Assembly: GCA_947471245.1 (NCBI GenBank) | Contig: CANIXM010000091.1 | Coordinates: forward strand, 1 to 7,140 | Source: Paludibacteraceae bacterium | GTDB lineage: Bacteria; Bacteroidota; Bacteroidia; Bacteroidales; Paludibacteraceae | Direction of reading: 5' to 3' | Length of the DNA stretch: 7,140 bases | Shown here: positions 6,447-7,140 of the stretch, in pieces | Layout of the letters: each line of letters starts with the position of its first letter | Numbering within the stretch: the stretch's first letter is position 1 | The notes under the pieces: model-generated | Told to the model about the DNA's origin: nothing | The model's database searches: none | What the model saw: only the letters and a program-made list of their open reading frames with translations | Made by a program: the position numbers and the translations under genes

Positions 6447-6755
6447 ATGAAAAAACCTCAGTATCTTATTTTGGTATGTAACTCATACCGTGTAGCTGGC
6501 GATGCTCAAGGAGCATGCAACAAAAAAGGAGCAACTTCTTTGCTTCAGTATATAGCCGAAGAAGCGTCTGATCGTGGATTGGATGTAGTAGTAACCACCA
6601 CAGCGTGTCTGAATGTATGCTCACAAGGGCCAGTAGTAGTGGTGCAACCCAACAATTTTTGGTACGGTGGCGTGACAGGCGAAGACGTTATTGACGAAAT
6701 TCTCGACGCATTAGAAAACGACGAATGCTGTGAAAAGTATTCGATAGCAGACTGA
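6447..6755 (+). CDS. Thioredoxin-like [2Fe-2S] ferredoxin
   Basis: This 102-residue protein belongs to the thioredoxin-fold [2Fe-2S] ferredoxins, whose type member is the 2Fe ferredoxin of C. pasteurianum (also about 102 residues) and which includes Shethna-type nif-linked ferredoxins. Cys11, Cys24, Cys54 and Cys58 are in place for the cluster; the last two lie in ACLNVCSQGPVVVV, followed by the family's WYGGVT motif. Tyr14 stands where the clostridial protein has a fifth, spare cysteine. It is cytoplasmic with no signal peptide. The nifB-ferredoxin-nifV setting suggests electron transfer to nitrogenase or to cofactor assembly, but the partner cannot be read from sequence. The ATG at 6447 follows an A-rich leader. 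Assignment to the family is firm; the physiological role is inferred. Confidence 0.93.
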   Translation: MKKPQYLILVCNSYRVAGDAQGACNKKGATSLLQYIAEEASDRGLDVVVTTTACLNVCSQGPVVVVQPNNFWYGGVTGEDVIDEILDALENDECCEKYSIAD

Positions 6756-6761
6756 GAAAGT

Positions 6762-6783
6762 ACCCCTAGCCCCTAAAGGGGAA
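6762..6783 (-). repeat. Palindromic repeat copy 8, after the ferredoxin stop
   Basis: ACCCCTAGCCCCTAAAGGGG (6762-6781) is a minus-orientation copy that starts six bases after the ferredoxin stop. It matches the reverse complement of the nifV copy (6862-6882) at 19 of 21 positions. CCCCT-AA-AGGGG forms a small hairpin. Confidence 0.8.
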
Positions 6784-6820
6784 CAAGAGTAAGAATTGAT
6801 TATTCTAAAAAGTAAAACAT

Positions 6821-7140
6821 ATGAATGCAGATAATACAAAAGCAAACGATACTAACCATTTTCCCCTTAAGGGGTTAGGGGTGCTAGGTGCTGGGGGTTT
6901 AGGAGGTCTGGGTCAACCATACTTTATTGACACCACCTTACGTGATGGGGAGCAGTCGCCTGGCGTGGTATTCTCCTTGTCTGAAAAAATGAGAATTGCT
7001 GCATTGCTTGATATGGCTGGTGTTCCAGAAATTGAAATTGGATCGCCTGCGATGGGTCGTAATGAAGTGAATGATATCAAAACACTGTGTGATATGCACT
7101 TCAAATTTAAAACCTTGGCTTGGTGTAGGGCGAAAATTGC
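6821..7140 (+). CDS. nifV: Homocitrate synthase NifV, N-terminal part (partial)
   Basis: The frame is open from ATG 6821 to the window edge (106 complete codons). FIDTTLRDGEQSPGVVF is the signature of the isopropylmalate/homocitrate synthase TIM-barrel family. LLDMAGVPEIEIGSPAMG matches NifV, which condenses acetyl-CoA with 2-oxoglutarate to homocitrate, the organic ligand of FeMo-cofactor. Asp42 in the LRDGE motif is the expected metal ligand. The start is odd: NifV normally begins a few residues before this motif, but here a leader of about 33 residues precedes it. It contains PLKGLGV (residues 15-21), the same peptide at the same positions as in NifN, and then a Gly/Leu stretch (LGAGGLGGLG). 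A GTG at 6881 is a possible but less likely start. Leucine or methylmalate pathway synthases share the signature; the nif context favours NifV. Confidence 0.92.
   Translation, partial: MNADNTKANDTNHFPLKGLGVLGAGGLGGLGQPYFIDTTLRDGEQSPGVVFSLSEKMRIAALLDMAGVPEIEIGSPAMGRNEVNDIKTLCDMHFKFKTLAWCRAKI
6861..6908 (+). repeat. Palindromic repeat copy 9, in frame inside nifV, with G-rich extension
   Basis: Bases 6861-6882 are identical to 3272-3293 in nifN and are read in the same phase. The following 26 bases are G-rich and contain GGTGCT twice (6880-6885, 6887-6892), then GGGGGTTTAGGAGG, which looks like a diverged half-copy. The whole segment encodes PLKGLG plus the Gly/Leu stretch. Confidence 0.82.

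Noticed and set aside
1788..6882. The dispersed repeats as a CRISPR array
   Set aside because: Spacing is irregular, orientation varies, and copies fall inside genes; there are no regular spacers.

Overview
The window is a piece of a molybdenum nitrogenase (nif) cluster. All genes lie on the plus strand in the order nifD (C-terminal end only), nifK, nifE, nifN, nifB, a thioredoxin-like [2Fe-2S] ferredoxin, and nifV (N-terminal part only). The proteins are of the compact Clostridium/Chlorobium-like type: NifK is about 459 residues, lacks the long N-terminal arm of proteobacterial NifK, and resembles Clostridium pasteurianum NifK as I recall it. The host is most likely a nitrogen-fixing member of the Bacteroidota or a Chlorobi relative. 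The clues are AT-rich start regions without Shine-Dalgarno sequences, spacers with AATTAATAATTAATAATT-type tracts, and abundant CCCCTAAATCCCC/GGGGATTTAGGGG palindromes. The assignment to phylum is an inference.

Layout: nifD end (1-114), an 86-base AT-rich spacer, nifK (201-1580), a 265-base spacer with a strong stem-loop and one palindromic repeat, nifE (1846-3174), a 57-base spacer, nifN (3232-4602), a 213-base spacer with an inverted-repeat element, nifB (4816-6141), a 305-base gene-free spacer built largely of repeats, the ferredoxin gene (6447-6755), a 65-base spacer with a repeat, and nifV from 6821 off the right edge. There is no separate nifX; NifB carries a NifX-like C-terminal domain.

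How the genes work together: NifDK is the catalytic MoFe protein. NifB makes the 8Fe core (NifB-co), NifEN is the scaffold on which the core matures to FeMo-cofactor, and NifV makes the homocitrate that the cofactor carries. The ferredoxin is a plausible electron carrier for nitrogenase or for cofactor assembly.

The most unusual feature is a family of short G/C-rich palindromic repeats, about nine copies in 7.1 kb. Three copies lie inside coding sequence, near the 5' ends of nifN, nifB and nifV. All three are read in the same phase and add a PL(K/E)GLG peptide to an otherwise conserved nitrogenase-assembly protein. Copies just after stop codons are in the minus orientation, while copies before or just inside the next gene are in the plus orientation. 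Several spacers are therefore bounded by long inverted repeats.
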